Assembly: GCA_050258555.1 (NCBI GenBank)
Contig: JBLMZA010000050.1
Span: forward strand, 1 to 17,968
Reading direction: 5' to 3'
DNA: 17,968 nucleotides
From: CAISDA01 sp050258555
Lineage (GTDB): Bacteria > Bacteroidota > Ignavibacteria > UBA10030 > UBA8401
The translations under genes were made by a program, and so were the position numbers. This document shows positions 1 to 10,824 of the stretch, one piece after another. Numbering within the stretch: position 1 is the first letter of the stretch; every line of letters begins with the position of its first letter. The notes under the pieces were generated by a model. That model saw only the letters and a program-made list of their open reading frames with translations, was not told the origin of the DNA and did not search any database.

Positions 1-1276
<1,276 letters not shown>

Positions 1277-1394
1277 ATTGGTCAGCGTAAGCTGATTCGA
1301 ATCAAATTAGAGAACATTTCCTTGTCAACGGTTTTGAACTTAAGTGTCTGTGCATACATTTTTTTATTACGATTTTCAGTCCAATGGACAACTT

Positions 1395-1468
<74 letters not shown>

Positions 1469-1509
1469 CGATTCAAGCAGGCCGCTCGGATCACGCAAAG
1501 CAACACACC

Positions 1510-1582
1510 GGGGCTATAGCTCAATTGGGAGAGCACCAGCTTTGCAAGCTGGGGGTTACCGGTTCGATCCCGGTTAGCTCCA
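1510..1582 (+). tRNA. alaT: tRNA-Ala (anticodon TGC)
   Basis: A 73-base cloverleaf. The acceptor GGGGCTA pairs with TAGCTCC (1575-1581, with one G-T pair), with discriminator A1582. The anticodon stem CCAGC/GCTGG (1536-1540, 1548-1552) encloses TTTGCAA, with anticodon TGC at 1543-1545. The T arm contains GGTTCGATCC. CCA is not encoded. It lies 41 bases after tRNA-Ile in the 16S-23S spacer, the standard Ile-Ala pair, and is released by processing of the rrn transcript. Confidence 0.97.
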
Positions 1583-1631
1583 CACGACATACAAAATATA
1601 GAGATCGAGGAATTCGAAAGTTCGCATACGC

Positions 1632-1684
1632 ATCGGGAGCATTACCCGATAATTCCGCCAAGCTGTAAAGATGTTCTTTGACAA
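1632..1684 (+). promoter_or_regulatory. boxB-like hairpin and boxA-like antitermination site in rrn spacer
   Basis: TGTTCTTTGACAA at 1672-1684 resembles the E. coli rrn boxA (TGCTCTTTAACA), the NusB-S10 binding site that keeps RNA polymerase from terminating inside rRNA operons. A six-base-pair hairpin at 1632-1650 precedes it, in the boxB-then-boxA order of rrn leaders and spacers. The similarity is seen directly; the antitermination role is inferred from that family of sites. The boxA also runs into the outermost arm of the 23S processing stalk. Confidence 0.55.
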
Positions 1685-1839
1685 TTAAAAAGAATGAGGT
1701 TGTGGTAGAAGAAAGTACTTCGCCGCGCTCGCGATAGCGCGGAATGAACAAAATCTTCTATTGATACAACACGAGCAAAAATGCAAAGCATAGTAAGTAA
1801 GTTTCAAACGTAACAATCAGTAAAAGTTTATTGATGCAC
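1682..1839 (+). repeat. 5' arms of the 23S processing stalk
   Basis: Three segments are reverse complements of segments behind the 23S gene, in mirrored order. CAATTAAAAAGAATGA (1682-1697) matches 5008-5023 with a single G-U. GTAAGTAAG (1793-1801) matches 4978-4986. An 18-base perfect arm, 1822-1839, matches 4941-4958. Together they can close the whole 23S into a long stem, the usual substrate for RNase III cleavage. The pairing is seen; the processing role follows from known rRNA maturation. Confidence 0.85.
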
Positions 1840-1902
1840 CTAGAGTCATGCGTTTCACAAGAACGCGTGATGCTCAACTGTGTGTGTTCAATAAAGATTT
1901 TT

Positions 1903-4914
<3,012 letters not shown>

Positions 4915-4940
4915 AAATATTTTTATTAGACACATACACT

Positions 4941-5023
4941 GTGCATCAATAAACTTTTGCCGATCGTGGACGGGCTGCTTACTTACGCAGCTTGATCGTA
5001 AAACGATTCATTCTTTTTGATTG
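4941..5023 (+). repeat. 3' arms of the 23S processing stalk
   Basis: These are the partners of the arms upstream of the 23S: an 18-base perfect arm at 4941-4958, CTTACTTAC at 4978-4986, and TCATTCTTTTTGATTG at 5008-5023. A competing local hairpin (GCTGC 4974-4978 with GCAGC 4986-4990, flanked by CGATC/GATCG) overlaps the middle arm and could form before or after the long-range pairing. The segment fills the short 23S-5S spacer. Confidence 0.85.
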
Positions 5024-5028
5024 TAAAT

Positions 5029-5146
<118 letters not shown>

Positions 5147-5156
5147 TTATTTTTTG

Positions 5157-5201
5157 ATCCCGTTCCGCTTTCTCAACAATTGCGGGACGGGATTTTTTTT
5201 T
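5157..5201 (+). terminator. Rho-independent terminator of the rrn operon
   Basis: ATCCCGTTCCGC (5157-5168) pairs with GCGGGACGGGAT (5182-5193), a 12-base-pair stem with one G-U and a 13-base loop, followed by nine T residues (5193-5201). It lies 11 bases after 5S and is a textbook intrinsic terminator. It should insulate the nucleotide-sugar genes from rRNA transcription. Confidence 0.93.
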
Positions 5202-5206
5202 ATATA

Positions 5207-5235
5207 TTGACTCGCCTACTCCGGCTTCATATGCA
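5207..5235 (+). promoter_or_regulatory. Possible promoter of the nucleotide-sugar genes
   Basis: TTGACT (5207-5212) followed after 17 bases by TATGCA (5230-5235) resembles a housekeeping-sigma promoter with a good -35 and a weak -10 element. It sits between the rrn terminator and the first coding gene, where a promoter is needed. The candidate before gap has the same TTGACT and 17-base spacing, which raises confidence slightly. This is pattern matching only. Confidence 0.4.
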
Positions 5236-5266
5236 AAGCTCATAGAACGGAGACACATCAAGACCC

Positions 5267-6226
5267 ATGAAAATCCTCATCACCGGCATCGGCGGCTTCG
5301 CCGGCAGCCATCTGGCCGATTACATCATCCGCACGCACAACGCCGAGATCAGCGGCGTCGTCCGCGATCTCGAAAAGACCGAAAACATCAAAGCGCTCCT
5401 GCCGCAGATCGCTCTCTATGCCTGCGACATCACCGAGTTCCAGTCGGTCTTCCGCGTGATCAAGGAAATCAAGCCCGATATCATCTTCCATACGGCCGGA
5501 CAGGCCTTCGTGCCGAGCTCCTTCGAGTTCACGGCCGATACGTTCAAGGTGAATGTGATCGGCACGATCAACATCTTCGAGGCGGTCAAAGCCTGCGACA
5601 TCAACCCCAGGATCGTCGTCGTCACCTCCGGCGAAGTCTACGGCGAAACATTCGGCCTTCCCGCGCTGCACTCCGAACAGAGCGTGCCGCGCCCGGTGAA
5701 CCCCTATGCGGCCTCGAAGACAAGCGTCGACTACATCGCGCAGACATACAAAAATTACGAGGGACTCAACATCGTGATCGCCCGCCCCTTCAACCATACG
5801 GGACCGCGGCAGAAGCCGAACTTCGTCTGCTCGTCGCTCGCCAGACAGATCACGACGCTCGTCAAGGAGGGCGCGCCCCTGACATTGAAAGTCGGCAACA
5901 TCAAGGCGCGGCGCGATTTCACCGACGTGCGCGACATCGTGCGCGGCTATTGGATGCTCTCGCAGATCGACAACCGCTCCAACTTCATTTTCAATCTCTG
6001 CTCGGGACGCATCTTCTCGATCGAGGAAATTATTTCGATGTATGAGGAGATCGTCGGCCAAAAGTTCGAACTTTTTGTCGACGCCAAGCGTTTACGCGGA
6101 TACGATATACAGCTTCTTGCCGGAAACCATTCTGCAATCATGAACTCCGTCGGATGGAAACCGCAGATCGAATTCCACCAAACATTGTCTGACCTCTACG
6201 ATTTCTGGATGAAAAAGGATAACTGA
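5267..6226 (+). CDS. rmd: GDP-4-keto-6-deoxy-D-mannose reductase-like SDR (Rmd type)
   Basis: A 319-residue extended short-chain dehydrogenase/reductase. The nucleotide-binding TGIGGFAGSHL is at residues 6-16, the active-site strand TSGEVYG at 120-126, and the catalytic YxxxK at Y147/K151. RPFNHTGPRQ (173-182) and RRDFTDVRD (215-223) are typical of the GDP-sugar branch. Rmd reduces GDP-4-keto-6-deoxymannose to GDP-D-rhamnose in the cytoplasm. The stop lies two bases before the gmd start, so the enzyme and its substrate-maker are very probably co-translated. Translation is taken from the ATG that places the Rossmann motif at the usual distance. No Shine-Dalgarno sits at normal spacing (GGAG at 5249-5252 is 14 bases away). 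A GDP-6-deoxytalose-forming reductase is an alternative, since sequence reading alone does not settle the stereochemistry of reduction. Confidence 0.75.
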   Translation: MKILITGIGGFAGSHLADYIIRTHNAEISGVVRDLEKTENIKALLPQIALYACDITEFQSVFRVIKEIKPDIIFHTAGQAFVPSSFEFTADTFKVNVIGTINIFEAVKACDINPRIVVVTSGEVYGETFGLPALHSEQSVPRPVNPYAASKTSVDYIAQTYKNYEGLNIVIARPFNHTGPRQKPNFVCSSLARQITTLVKEGAPLTLKVGNIKARRDFTDVRDIVRGYWMLSQIDNRSNFIFNLCSGRIFSIEEIISMYEEIVGQKFELFVDAKRLRGYDIQLLAGNHSAIMNSVGWKPQIEFHQTLSDLYDFWMKKDN

Positions 6227-6228
6227 TT

Positions 6229-7272
6229 ATGGCAAAAACAGCGCTCATCACCGGCATCACCGGGCAGGACGGATCGTATCTGACCGAACTTTTGCTCGAC
6301 AAGGGCTACACCGTGCACGGCATCATCCGCCGCTCGAGTTCGTTCAACACCGGCCGCATCGATCACCTCTACAACAATCCGGAAATCTCCGGCAAGCGCC
6401 TCTTCCTCCACTACGGCGACGTGACCGATACGAGCAACCTGAACCGGCTGCTCGAGAAAGTCGCTCCCGATGAGATCTACAACCTCGCCGCGCAGAGCCA
6501 CGTGAAGGTGTCGTTCGAGGTTCCGGAATACACGGCCGAAGTCGACGCCGTGGGCACGCTCCGCTTCCTCGATGCGATCCGCGAGACGGGCGTGAAGGTG
6601 AAATTCTATCAGGCCTCGACAAGCGAACTCTACGGCAAGGTGCAGGAAATTCCGCAGACCGAAAAGACGCCCTTCTATCCGCGCTCGCCCTACGGCGTGG
6701 CCAAGCTCTACGGATATTGGATCATCGTCAACTACCGCGAGGCGTACAATATCTTCGCCTGCAACGGCATCCTCTTCAACCACGAATCGCCCAGGCGCGG
6801 CGAGACATTCGTCACGCGCAAAATCACGCTTGCCGCCGCGCGCATCAAGCTCGGCATGCAGAAGGATCTGCTTCTGGGCAATCTGAATGCGAAGCGCGAC
6901 TGGGGTTATGCTCCCGAATACGTCGAGGGCATGTGGCGCATGCTCCAGCAGGACGTGCCCGAGGACTATGTGCTGGCCACCGGCGAGACGCATGAAGTGA
7001 GGGAGTTCGTCAACGCCGCCTTCAACGAACTCGACATCGAACTGGAATGGACGGGCGAAGGCCCGAATGAAAAAGGCATCTCGAAAAAGGACGGCTCGGT
7101 GCTCGTTGCGGTCGATCCCAGATATTATCGTCCGACCGAGGTCGAACTCCTGATCGGCGACGCCACCAAGGCGAAGGAGAAGCTCGGATGGAAAGCACAG
7201 ACGACGTTCTCCGATCTGGCGCGGCTCATGGCGCGCGCCGATTTTGAGAAGGTGAAGAAGCGGGGATATTAA
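6229..7272 (+). CDS. gmd: GDP-mannose 4,6-dehydratase
   Basis: A 347-residue SDR enzyme that converts GDP-D-mannose to GDP-4-keto-6-deoxymannose, the shared precursor of GDP-D-rhamnose and GDP-L-fucose. It shows the signature start ALITGITGQDGSYL (residues 5-18), RRSSSFNT (34-41) for NADP binding, and catalytic T131, E133, Y155 and K159, which match E. coli T132, E134, Y156 and K160. The conserved FNHESPRRGETFVTRKI follows at 183-199. Length is within the family norm. It begins two bases after the reductase gene. No Shine-Dalgarno is visible, so it probably relies on coupling to the upstream stop. The assignment is firm; the motifs are diagnostic. Confidence 0.97.
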   Translation: MAKTALITGITGQDGSYLTELLLDKGYTVHGIIRRSSSFNTGRIDHLYNNPEISGKRLFLHYGDVTDTSNLNRLLEKVAPDEIYNLAAQSHVKVSFEVPEYTAEVDAVGTLRFLDAIRETGVKVKFYQASTSELYGKVQEIPQTEKTPFYPRSPYGVAKLYGYWIIVNYREAYNIFACNGILFNHESPRRGETFVTRKITLAAARIKLGMQKDLLLGNLNAKRDWGYAPEYVEGMWRMLQQDVPEDYVLATGETHEVREFVNAAFNELDIELEWTGEGPNEKGISKKDGSVLVAVDPRYYRPTEVELLIGDATKAKEKLGWKAQTTFSDLARLMARADFEKVKKRGY

Positions 7273-7279
7273 AAAGGAA

Positions 7280-7358
7280 GGTGAAGCAAGGGGCGAAGCA
7301 CCCACATCCACGCTGGCGCGTGGGTCATTTACCGCTTCGCCCCACATGACGCTTCGCC
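7280..7358 (+). repeat. Nested palindrome in the gmd-fcl gap
   Basis: Between gmd and fcl three helices nest. GGTGAAGC (7280-7287) pairs with GCTTCGCC (7351-7358) through one G-U. GGGGCGAAGC (7290-7299) pairs perfectly with GCTTCGCCCC (7334-7343). ACCCAC (7300-7305) pairs with GTGGGT (7320-7325). No T-run follows, so it does not look like an intrinsic terminator. The GCTTCGCC unit occurs twice in direct orientation. It could be an RNA stability or attenuation structure inside the operon, or a REP-like dispersed palindrome; this window alone cannot tell. Confidence 0.7.
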
Positions 7359-7386
7359 AGAGAATGCGGGATTGAAAAAGTATCGT

Positions 7387-8325
7387 ATGGAAAAAAAATC
7401 GAAAATTTACGTCGCGGGACACCGGGGACTCGTCGGATCGGCGATCGTGCGCGCACTCGAAGCGGGCGGCTATACGCAGATCATCACGCGCACGCGCCAG
7501 GAACTGAACCTGGAAGACGTGCGCGAGGTGGAAGCCTTCTTTGCCGCCGAGAAGCCCGAGTATGTGTTCCTGGCCGCGGCCAAAGTCGGCGGCATACACG
7601 CCAACAACACGTATCCGGCGGACTTCATCTACAGGAATCTCCAGATACAGAACAGCCTGATCCATACGAGCTACACATCGGGCGTCAAAAAGCTCTGCTT
7701 CCTCGGCTCCTCGTGCATCTATCCGAAGCATGCCCCGCAGCCGATGAAGGAGGAATACCTTCTCACGGGTCCCCTGGAGCCGACGAACGAGCCGTATGCG
7801 GTGGCCAAGATCGCGGGCATCATCATGTGCCAGGCCTATGCCCGGCAGTACGGCGCGAATTTCATCTCGGTCATGCCGACGAACCTCTATGGGCCCAACG
7901 ACAACTTCGACCTGCAGAATTCGCATGTGCTGCCGGCATTGATCCGCAAGTTCGTCGATGCGAAGGACCGAGAGCTTTCCTCTGTCGTACTGTGGGGAAG
8001 CGGCACGCCGCGCCGGGAATTCCTCTATGTCGACGACATGGCCGACGCCTGCATCTATCTGATGAAGACGTACGATGATCCTTCGATCGTCAATATCGGC
8101 ACCGGAGAGGACGCGACGATCCTCGATGTGGCCCATCTGATCGCCGAGAAAGTCGGTTTCACGGGCGCGCTCGAATTCGACCGCACGAAGCCCGACGGCA
8201 CGCCGAAGAAGCTGCTCGATGTCTCGAAGCTTTCCGCGCTCGGATGGAAGGCGCGCACGCCGCTGGGGGAAGGCATCGAACGCACGATCGCATGGTACAG
8301 GCAGCACGTTCCTGCCGATGCCTGA
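7387..8325 (+). CDS. fcl: GDP-L-fucose synthase
   Basis: A 312-residue bifunctional epimerase-reductase (also called WcaG) that turns GDP-4-keto-6-deoxymannose into GDP-L-fucose with NADPH. Counted from the ATG at 7387, AGHRGLVGSAI is at 10-20 and GSSCIYP at 107-113. S108, Y137 and K141 correspond to the E. coli triad S107, Y136 and K140, and C110 and H180 to its epimerisation residues C109 and H179. WGSGTPRREFLYVDDMADA (203-221) is the usual substrate-domain signature. A TTG at 7372 is in frame and would add five residues, but the ATG fits the family start better. A 114-base gap with a nested palindrome separates it from gmd. Confidence 0.96.
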   Translation: MEKKSKIYVAGHRGLVGSAIVRALEAGGYTQIITRTRQELNLEDVREVEAFFAAEKPEYVFLAAAKVGGIHANNTYPADFIYRNLQIQNSLIHTSYTSGVKKLCFLGSSCIYPKHAPQPMKEEYLLTGPLEPTNEPYAVAKIAGIIMCQAYARQYGANFISVMPTNLYGPNDNFDLQNSHVLPALIRKFVDAKDRELSSVVLWGSGTPRREFLYVDDMADACIYLMKTYDDPSIVNIGTGEDATILDVAHLIAEKVGFTGALEFDRTKPDGTPKKLLDVSKLSALGWKARTPLGEGIERTIAWYRQHVPADA

Positions 8326-8340
8326 TGTGCCGCCGGCACA
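8326..8340 (+). other. Small hairpin just after fcl
   Basis: TGTGCC (8326-8331) pairs with GGCACA (8335-8340) across a three-base loop, beginning on the base after the fcl stop codon. The 3' arm runs into a CA repeat, so the TGTG half could also slip along it. There is no T-run. It may protect the upstream message 3' end; the function is unknown. Confidence 0.45.
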
Positions 8341-8400
8341 CACACACATAAGCGCATCCATTCAACCCAACACACACACATACAAACCGGGGAGTGATTC
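8337..8400 (+). repeat. CA-repeat leader of ugd
   Basis: It contains (CA)6 at 8337-8348 and (CA)5 at 8371-8380, the second inside ACACACACACATACAAACC. It is followed by a purine-rich GGGGAG (8389-8394) six bases before the ATG, a plausible Shine-Dalgarno. The stretch from CCATTCA (8358-8364) to GATTCATGA at the start codon resembles the uxs leader. Both CA runs are potential slippage sites that could change leader length but not the reading frame. Confidence 0.7.
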
Positions 8401-9738
8401 ATGAAAATCGCAGTGGTTGGCACAGGATATGTCGGACTGGTGACGGGAACATGTTTTGCGGAAACAGGCAACAACGTGGTCTGCGTAGATGTGGATAAGG
8501 AGAAGCTGAAGAAGCTTCAGAACAAGGAAGTCACGATTTATGAGCCGGGGCTCGAGATTCTGTTTCAGCGCAACATCGCGCAGCAGCGGCTCCAGTTCAC
8601 GGACAATCTCCGCGCGGCGGCGCTCGGCGCCGAGATCATCTTCCTCTGCCTTCCCACGCCGCAGGGAGAGGACGGCTCCGCCGATCTGAAGTACATCATG
8701 GGCGTGGCCGACGATCTGGCGCGCATCTTCACCGAAGCCGGCACAAGCGAGTACAAGATCGTCGTCAATAAAAGCACCGTGCCTGTGGGGACCGCGCAGA
8801 AAGTGGCCGCGATCTTCCAGTCGAAGAAGGCCTCGATGGTCGACGTCGTCTCGAATCCGGAGTTTTTGCGCGAAGGCTATGCCGTCGAGGATTTCATGAA
8901 GCCCGACCGCATCGTGCTCGGCGCCTCGACCGCCCGCGCGATGGAAAAGATGAAGATGCTCTACGAGCCGTTCGTGCGCCAGGGCAACCCGATCATCGAG
9001 ATGGATGTGCCGAGCGCGGAGGTGACGAAGTACGCCGCGAATTCCTATCTTGCCATGCGCATCACGTACATGAACGAGCTCGCGAACTTCTGCGAGCGCG
9101 TCGGCGCCGACGTCGATACCGTGCGCCGGGGCATGGGCACCGACGGCCGCATCGGCAAACGCTTCCTCTTTGCGGGCATCGGCTACGGAGGCAGCTGCTT
9201 CCCGAAGGATGTCAACGCGCTCATCAAAACGAGCGAGGAATCCGGCTCTCCCATGCAGCTGTTGAAGGTGGTCGACCGCGTGAACAAGGAGCAGAAGCTC
9301 GTGCTCGTGAACAAGGTGCTGGACCATTTCGGGGGATCGATCGCCGGCAGGCATTTCGCCCTCTGGGGACTCGCCTTCAAGCCCAACACCGACGACATGC
9401 GCGAAGCGCCGTCCGTGGTCATCATCCGCGCGCTTCTCTCGCTCGGAGCCACCGTGAGCGCATACGATCCGGCCGCGATGGAAACGACGCGGTTCTACCT
9501 GGGAGACGCGATCACATACGCCCAAAGCGAATTCGCGGCGCTCGAAGGCGCCGACGCGCTGCTGGTGCTCACCGAATGGAACGAATTCCGCAACCCGGAT
9601 TTCGAGCGCCTGCGCTCCGCGCTCAAGGAGCCGATCGTCTTCGACGGACGGAACATCTTCTCGCCCGAAAAAATGCAGCAGCTCGGCTTCACGTATTTCA
9701 GCATCGGCCGGCGCGCCGTCATACAGCACAGAGACTGA
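8401..9738 (+). CDS. ugd: UDP-glucose 6-dehydrogenase
   Basis: A 445-residue, NAD-dependent, two-step oxidase that makes UDP-glucuronate from UDP-glucose. The N-terminal Rossmann motif GTGYVGL is at 7-13. SNPEFLREG (151-159) carries the conserved Glu154, K210 lies in VTKYAANSYLAMRITYMNE (208-226), and the catalytic cysteine C266 sits in GYGGSCFPKD (261-270). The C-terminal UDP-binding domain contains LWGLAFKPNTDDMREAPS. All key residues are present and the length is normal. The start codon is supported by GGGGAG at 8389-8394. Its product is the substrate of the next gene, uxs. UDP-glucuronate can also serve directly in acidic polysaccharides. Confidence 0.97.
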   Translation: MKIAVVGTGYVGLVTGTCFAETGNNVVCVDVDKEKLKKLQNKEVTIYEPGLEILFQRNIAQQRLQFTDNLRAAALGAEIIFLCLPTPQGEDGSADLKYIMGVADDLARIFTEAGTSEYKIVVNKSTVPVGTAQKVAAIFQSKKASMVDVVSNPEFLREGYAVEDFMKPDRIVLGASTARAMEKMKMLYEPFVRQGNPIIEMDVPSAEVTKYAANSYLAMRITYMNELANFCERVGADVDTVRRGMGTDGRIGKRFLFAGIGYGGSCFPKDVNALIKTSEESGSPMQLLKVVDRVNKEQKLVLVNKVLDHFGGSIAGRHFALWGLAFKPNTDDMREAPSVVIIRALLSLGATVSAYDPAAMETTRFYLGDAITYAQSEFAALEGADALLVLTEWNEFRNPDFERLRSALKEPIVFDGRNIFSPEKMQQLGFTYFSIGRRAVIQHRD

Positions 9739-9747
9739 AGGGAAAGG

Positions 9748-9776
9748 GCGCGCGCTCAGTGAGAGAGTGCGCGCGC
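9748..9776 (+). other. GC-alternating hairpin between ugd and uxs
   Basis: GCGCGCGC (9748-9755) and its inverted copy (9769-9776) flank a 13-base purine-rich loop, giving an eight-base-pair, all-GC stem nine bases after the ugd stop. No T-run follows, so intrinsic termination is unlikely. It may act as a 3'-end stabiliser or a pause site. The alternating purine-pyrimidine arms can in principle adopt Z-DNA. Confidence 0.6.
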
Positions 9777-9784
9777 AAACGGGA

Positions 9785-9830
9785 TTCCATTCATACACAC
9801 ACATACAATCCATGAAGAGGGGACGGATTC
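9785..9830 (+). repeat. ACACACACATAC leader of uxs
   Basis: CCATTCA (9787-9793), ACACACACATACAA (9795-9808), a GAGGGGA stretch (9817-9823) and GATTCATGA at the start follow in the same order as in the ugd leader. AGGGG at 9818-9822 lies eight bases from the ATG and can serve as Shine-Dalgarno. An out-of-frame ATG at 9812 precedes it. The resemblance to the ugd leader suggests common origin or common control. Confidence 0.7.
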
Positions 9831-10787
9831 ATGATCACATCGGTTGTCACCGGCGGCGCCGGATTCCTTGGCTCGCATCTGTGCGAGCGTCTGCTCGATG
9901 AAGGGCATGCGGTCACCTGCATCGACAATCTCATCACCGGATCGCTCGAGAACATCGAGCATCTGTTCGCCAACAAGCGCTTCCGCTTCCTGCAGTACGA
10001 CGTCACGAACTTCATCCATGTGCCGGGCGATGTGGATTTTGTGTACCATTTCGCCTCTCCGGCCAGCCCCATCGATTATCTGAAACTTCCCATACAGACG
10101 CTCAAAGTCGGCTCGCTCGGCACGCATAAGGCCTTGGGCTTCACCAAGGCGAAGAATGCGCGCTTCCTGCTTGCCTCGACAAGCGAAACCTACGGCGATC
10201 CCGAAGTGCATCCGCAGGTGGAGGAATACTGGGGCAATGTCAATCCGGTCGGCCCGCGCGGCGTCTACGACGAGGCCAAGCGCTTCGCCGAGGCCATGAC
10301 GATGGCCTACCACCGCTATCACGGACTTCAGACCAGGATCGTGCGGATCTTCAACACATACGGCGAGCGCATGCGCGTCGAGGACGGCCGCGCCATTCCG
10401 GCATTCGCCAGCCAGGCGCTCCGGGGCGAAGATGTGACGGTCTTCGGAGACGGGTTGCAGACCAGGAGCGTCTGCTATGTGTCGGATCTGATCGAGGGCA
10501 TTTACCGGCTCATGATGAGCGATTACGCGCTGCCGATGAATATCGGCAATCCCGAGGAGCTCACGATGCTCAGGCTCGCCCAGGAGATCGTCTCGCTCAC
10601 CAACAGCACGAGCAAGATCGTCTTCAGGGAACTGCCGACGGACGATCCGAAGGTGCGCCAGCCCGACATCACGAAGGCGCGCACCATTCTGGGATGGGAG
10701 CCCAAAGTGCACCGGGCCGAAGGCCTGGCGCGCACGCTTGAATATTTCCGGCGCAAGATCGATCTGCCGCAGACTGCGCGCGCTTGA
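9831..10787 (+). CDS. uxs: UDP-glucuronate decarboxylase (UDP-xylose synthase)
   Basis: A 318-residue extended SDR. It carries TGGAGFLGSHL (7-17), the UXS-type ASPASP (75-80), STSETYGDP (116-124), GPRGVYDEAKR with catalytic Y147/K151 within one residue (141-151), RIFNTYG (172-178) and QTRSVCYVSDL (210-220). These features separate it from dTDP-glucose dehydratases and UDP-glucose epimerases. It oxidises, decarboxylates and re-reduces UDP-glucuronate to UDP-xylose, using the product of the preceding ugd gene. Length fits soluble bacterial UXS, with no membrane segment. The pair therefore provides UDP-GlcA and UDP-Xyl. Confidence in the family is high; actual product release as xylose rather than the 4-keto pentose is inferred. 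Confidence 0.93.
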   Translation: MITSVVTGGAGFLGSHLCERLLDEGHAVTCIDNLITGSLENIEHLFANKRFRFLQYDVTNFIHVPGDVDFVYHFASPASPIDYLKLPIQTLKVGSLGTHKALGFTKAKNARFLLASTSETYGDPEVHPQVEEYWGNVNPVGPRGVYDEAKRFAEAMTMAYHRYHGLQTRIVRIFNTYGERMRVEDGRAIPAFASQALRGEDVTVFGDGLQTRSVCYVSDLIEGIYRLMMSDYALPMNIGNPEELTMLRLAQEIVSLTNSTSKIVFRELPTDDPKVRQPDITKARTILGWEPKVHRAEGLARTLEYFRRKIDLPQTARA

Positions 10788-10799
10788 ATCTTGTGAAAT

Positions 10800-10824
10800 T
10801 CTCGTGTACATTAGGGCGATGCCT
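10800..10824 (+). promoter_or_regulatory. Leader of the acyl-CoA ligase gene
   Basis: The short gap after uxs contains TGTACA (10805-10810) and AGGGCGATGCC before the start. The response regulator gene downstream has nearly the same arrangement (TGTACA, AGGGGCGATGC, then an ATGAAAA start). AGGG (10813-10816) spaced eight bases from the ATG at 10825 is a reasonable Shine-Dalgarno and favours that codon over the ATG at 10819. Confidence 0.45.

Larger units (their letters stand above)
1583..1902 (+). other. Spacer between tRNA-Ala and 23S, no protein gene
   Basis: Three hundred and twenty bases of transcribed spacer, clearly more AT-rich than the protein genes. It holds a hairpin (ATCGGG 1632-1637 with CCCGAT 1645-1650), a boxA-like site, the 5' arms of the 23S processing stalk, and a second strong hairpin (CCGCGCT 1723-1729 with AGCGCGG 1736-1742, loop CGCGAT). 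I see no credible coding region; short open frames here lack any family resemblance. Confidence 0.85.

Noticed and set aside
5157..5266. Attachment site or transposon end next to the rrn operon
   Set aside because: No direct repeats of tRNA or rRNA ends and no integrase or transposase gene were seen; the inverted repeat is the terminator.
7372..7386. TTG start for fcl
   Set aside because: It adds five residues not typical of the family; the in-frame ATG at 7387 places the Rossmann motif at the normal distance.
6196..8361. A 721-codon open frame on the minus strand
   Set aside because: It lies opposite gmd and fcl, whose motifs are complete. Strong third-position GC keeps the antisense frame open, and its translation shows no recognisable family.
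8337..8380. CA repeats as a CRISPR-like or tandem array
   Set aside because: Only short dinucleotide runs; there are no repeat-spacer units.
8362..9813. A 483-codon open frame on the minus strand
   Set aside because: It mirrors ugd and its flanks; composition is His/Arg/Asp-rich, as expected for an antisense shadow. Similar frames opposite uxs, gap, pgk and ispG were dropped for the same reason.
10738..10824. N-terminal extension of the acyl-CoA ligase back into uxs
   Set aside because: It would overlap the uxs 3' end by about 50 bases. The family N-terminus and the leader resemblance to the response regulator favour a start at 10825 (or 10819).
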